From: Pseudomonas sp. RSB 5.4
GTDB taxonomy: Bacteria; Pseudomonadota; Gammaproteobacteria; Pseudomonadales; Pseudomonadaceae
Direction: 5' to 3'
DNA length: 64,000 nt
NCBI RefSeq assembly: GCF_037126175.1
Contig: NZ_CP146986.1
Coordinates: forward strand, 5,952,501 to 6,016,500
Shown here piece by piece: positions 62,212-64,000 of the stretch (its first letter is position 1; every line of letters begins with the position of its first letter). The notes below the pieces were generated by a model. That model had not been told where the DNA came from, did not search any database, and was given only the letters and a program-made list of their open reading frames with translations. Position numbers and translations under genes: made by a program.

Positions 62212-62979
62212 TTACGCTTCCCCCAGGTAGGCTTTGATCACTTCAGGATTGTCGCGGATCTGATCCGGCGTGCCGTCGGCCAGAGGCGTGCCCTGGTTGA
62301 TCACGACGATGTGGTCGGAAATGCTCATGACCAGTTTCATGTCGTGTTCGATCAACAGCACGGTCACGTTGTGCTCTTCACGCAGCACGCTGATCAGCGC
62401 CTTGAGGTCTTCGGTTTCCTTCGGGTTCAGGCCGGCGGCCGGTTCGTCGAGCATGAGGATCCGTGGGCGGGTCATCATGCAGCGGGCGATTTCCAGACGC
62501 CGTTGCTGACCGTAGGCCAGGGTGCCGGCGGTACGGTTGGCGAACTCTTTCAGGTTGACCTTTTCCAGCCAGTACTCGGCATATTCCATGGCCTCGCGCT
62601 CGCTCTTGCGGAACGCCGGGGTCTTGAACAGGCCGGCCAGGAAGTTGGTGTTCAGGTGACGGTGCTGGGCGATCAACAGGTTCTCGACCGCCGTCATGTC
62701 CTTGAACAAACGCACGTTCTGGAAGGTGCGAACCACGCCCTTGAGGGCGATCTTGTGCCCCGGCAGGCCCTGGATCGGCTCGCCGTCCAGCAGGATGCTG
62801 CCACCCGATGGCTGGTAGAAACCGGTCAGGCAGTTGAACACGGTAGTCTTGCCCGCGCCGTTCGGCCCGATCAGCGCCACCACTTGTTTTTCCTTGACGG
62901 TCAGGGCCACGCCATTGACCGCCAGCAAGCCGCCGAAGCGCATGCTCAGGTTTTCGACTTTAAGGATCTCGCGGCTCAT
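62212..62979 (-). CDS. livG: Branched-chain amino-acid ABC transporter ATPase LivG/BraF
   Basis: The 255-residue ATPase has Walker [10 protein letters not shown] (about 38-46), [12 protein letters not shown] as signature and [15 protein letters not shown] as Walker B, followed by [11 protein letters not shown]. It overlaps the livM stop by 4 bases and is the partner of LivF. Confidence 0.96.
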   Translation of the reverse strand: MSREILKVENLSMRFGGLLAVNGVALTVKEKQVVALIGPNGAGKTTVFNCLTGFYQPSGGSILLDGEPIQGLPGHKIALKGVVRTFQNVRLFKDMTAVENLLIAQHRHLNTNFLAGLFKTPAFRKSEREAMEYAEYWLEKVNLKEFANRTAGTLAYGQQRRLEIARCMMTRPRILMLDEPAAGLNPKETEDLKALISVLREEHNVTVLLIEHDMKLVMSISDHIVVINQGTPLADGTPDQIRDNPEVIKAYLGEA

Positions 62980-64000
62980 TTTCGCAACTCCATGTGTGGG
63001 CGTTGCATCGGCAGCAGACCTTGTGGACGCCAGATCATCATCAACACCATCAGCGCACCGAACATCAACATCCGGTATTCGCTGAACTCACGCATCATTT
63101 CCGGCAACAGGATCATCACCACGGCCGCGAGAATCACGCCCAGTTGCGAGCCCATGCCACCCAGCACGACGATGGCGAGGATGATCGCCGACTCGATGAA
63201 GGTGAACGACTCCGGTGTGACCAGACCCTGACGGGCAGCGAAGAAGCTCCCGGCGAAACCGGCGAAGCTTGCCCCCAGGGTGAACGCCGACAGCTTGATG
63301 ATCGTCGGGTTGAGACCTAGCGCACGGCAGGCGATTTCGTCTTCACGCAGCGCTTCCCACGCGCGGCCGATCGGCATGCGCAGCAAACGGTTGATGATGA
63401 ACAGCGCCGCCAGTGCCAGCACCAGGGCCACCAGGTAGAGGAAGATCACCTTGTTGATCGAGTTGTATTCGAGGCCGAAATATTCGTGGAAGGTTTGCAT
63501 GCCTTCCGCCGCTTTACGTTCGAAGGTCAGACCGAAGAACGTCGGTTTCTCGATGTTGCTGATGCCGTTCGGACCGCCAGTGATATCGGTCAGGTTACGC
63601 AGGAACAGGCGGATGATTTCGCCGAAACCCAGGGTCACGATCGCCAGATAGTCACCGCGCAGACGCAGCACCGGGAAGCCCAGAAGGAAGCCGAACGTCG
63701 CCGCCATCAGACCGGCAATCGGCAGACAGATCCAGAAGCTCAGGCCGTAGTAGTGCGACAGCAGCGCGTAGCTGTAGGCGCCGACGGCGTAGAAACCGAC
63801 GTAACCGAGGTCGAGCAGACCGGCCAGACCGACGACGATGTTCAGACCGAGGCCGAGCATCACGTAGATCAGGATCAGCGTCGCAATGTCCACCGCGCCA
63901 CGGGAGCCGAAGAACGGCCACACCAGTGCACCGAGGATCAGCGCAATGATGATGTAGCGTTGGGTGGTCGGCAGGGTCAGGAAGTTGCTGGCCTTGGCCG
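62976..64000 (-). CDS. livM: Branched-chain amino-acid ABC permease LivM/BraE, 5-prime end missing
   Basis: The visible 341 residues run to the window edge without a start; the frame stays open through ATCATCATT codons before position 63923. Many membrane helices and [26 protein letters not shown] and [23 protein letters not shown] are LivM features. Family length is near 400 residues, so about 70 are outside. It forms the pore with LivH, which should lie further right. Confidence 0.95.
   Translation of the reverse strand, partial: AKASNFLTLPTTQRYIIIALILGALVWPFFGSRGAVDIATLILIYVMLGLGLNIVVGLAGLLDLGYVGFYAVGAYSYALLSHYYGLSFWICLPIAGLMAATFGFLLGFPVLRLRGDYLAIVTLGFGEIIRLFLRNLTDITGGPNGISNIEKPTFFGLTFERKAAEGMQTFHEYFGLEYNSINKVIFLYLVALVLALAALFIINRLLRMPIGRAWEALREDEIACRALGLNPTIIKLSAFTLGASFAGFAGSFFAARQGLVTPESFTFIESAIILAIVVLGGMGSQLGVILAAVVMILLPEMMREFSEYRMLMFGALMVLMMIWRPQGLLPMQRPHMELRK

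Overview
The window is a stretch of chromosome from a Pseudomonas of the fluorescens/putida lineage. The evidence is high GC coding DNA, the typical Pseudomonas REP palindromes (core GAGCGGGCTTGCTCGCGA) between genes, Pseudomonas-type LexA boxes (CTG-N10-CAG), and gene orders that from memory match P. aeruginosa PAO1 blocks (mprF-virJ, tRNA-fMet, dinB, proS; quiP-GST; OmpA, dinG, GH, esterase, OmpA, pdxH, slyB).

Left edge (1-3.8 kb) is accessory DNA: the end of an ISL3-family insertion sequence, a REP pair, a DUF3077 gene with a long apparently structured leader, and a tight three-gene operon of a winged-helix protein, an AbiEii/MNT-like nucleotidyltransferase and a PP2C-like phosphatase. This operon is the best candidate here for an undescribed toxin-antitoxin or defence-type system. 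From 3.8 to 18 kb the DNA is mostly core: AcvB/VirJ-like hydrolase and MprF (aminoacyl-phosphatidylglycerol turnover), two initiator tRNAs, dinB under a LexA box, a lipoprotein, proS, AmpG, an alkyltransferase-like protein, a DUF481 outer-membrane protein, a cold-shock protein and dcd.

From 17.4 to 28.1 kb lie all four parts of the ligase-associated DNA repair set (PdeM phosphoesterase, Lhr-like helicase, ATP-dependent ligase, MBL exonuclease), split into two pairs by a five-gene amino-acid ABC transporter operon with the order J-Q-M-O-P. From 28.3 to 34.5 kb come a QuiP-like acylase, a glutathione transferase, a cysteine-hydrolase homologue whose 3-prime end plus a REP has been tandemly triplicated (183-bp unit), and small SEC-C, LEA and YchJ genes.

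From 34.7 to 47 kb is an envelope-rich region: two paralogous OmpA lipoproteins, a DUF1145 membrane protein and a collagen-like secreted protein, where three successive translation starts sit behind hairpins that pair with the Shine-Dalgarno. Then follow dinG (LexA box), an agarase-like glycoside hydrolase, a serine hydrolase, an OmpA lipoprotein with a hexanucleotide repeat and a histone-H1-like tail, pdxH and a SlyB-like lipoprotein. At 47.1-48.6 kb is a small S-type-pyocin-like bacteriocin with an E3-type rRNase domain and its immunity gene.

The right part (48.8-64 kb) holds nhaA, a cysteine-synthase-family enzyme, an FAD oxidoreductase, a divergent SDR/LysR pair, a complete bufferin-type RiPP operon (DUF2282 precursor, DUF692 MNIO enzyme, DUF2063 partner, DoxX), two paralogous secreted DUF2599/halovibrin-like proteins, and the livMGF end of a branched-chain amino-acid transporter that runs off the window. 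REP and other palindromic repeats separate most transcription units.
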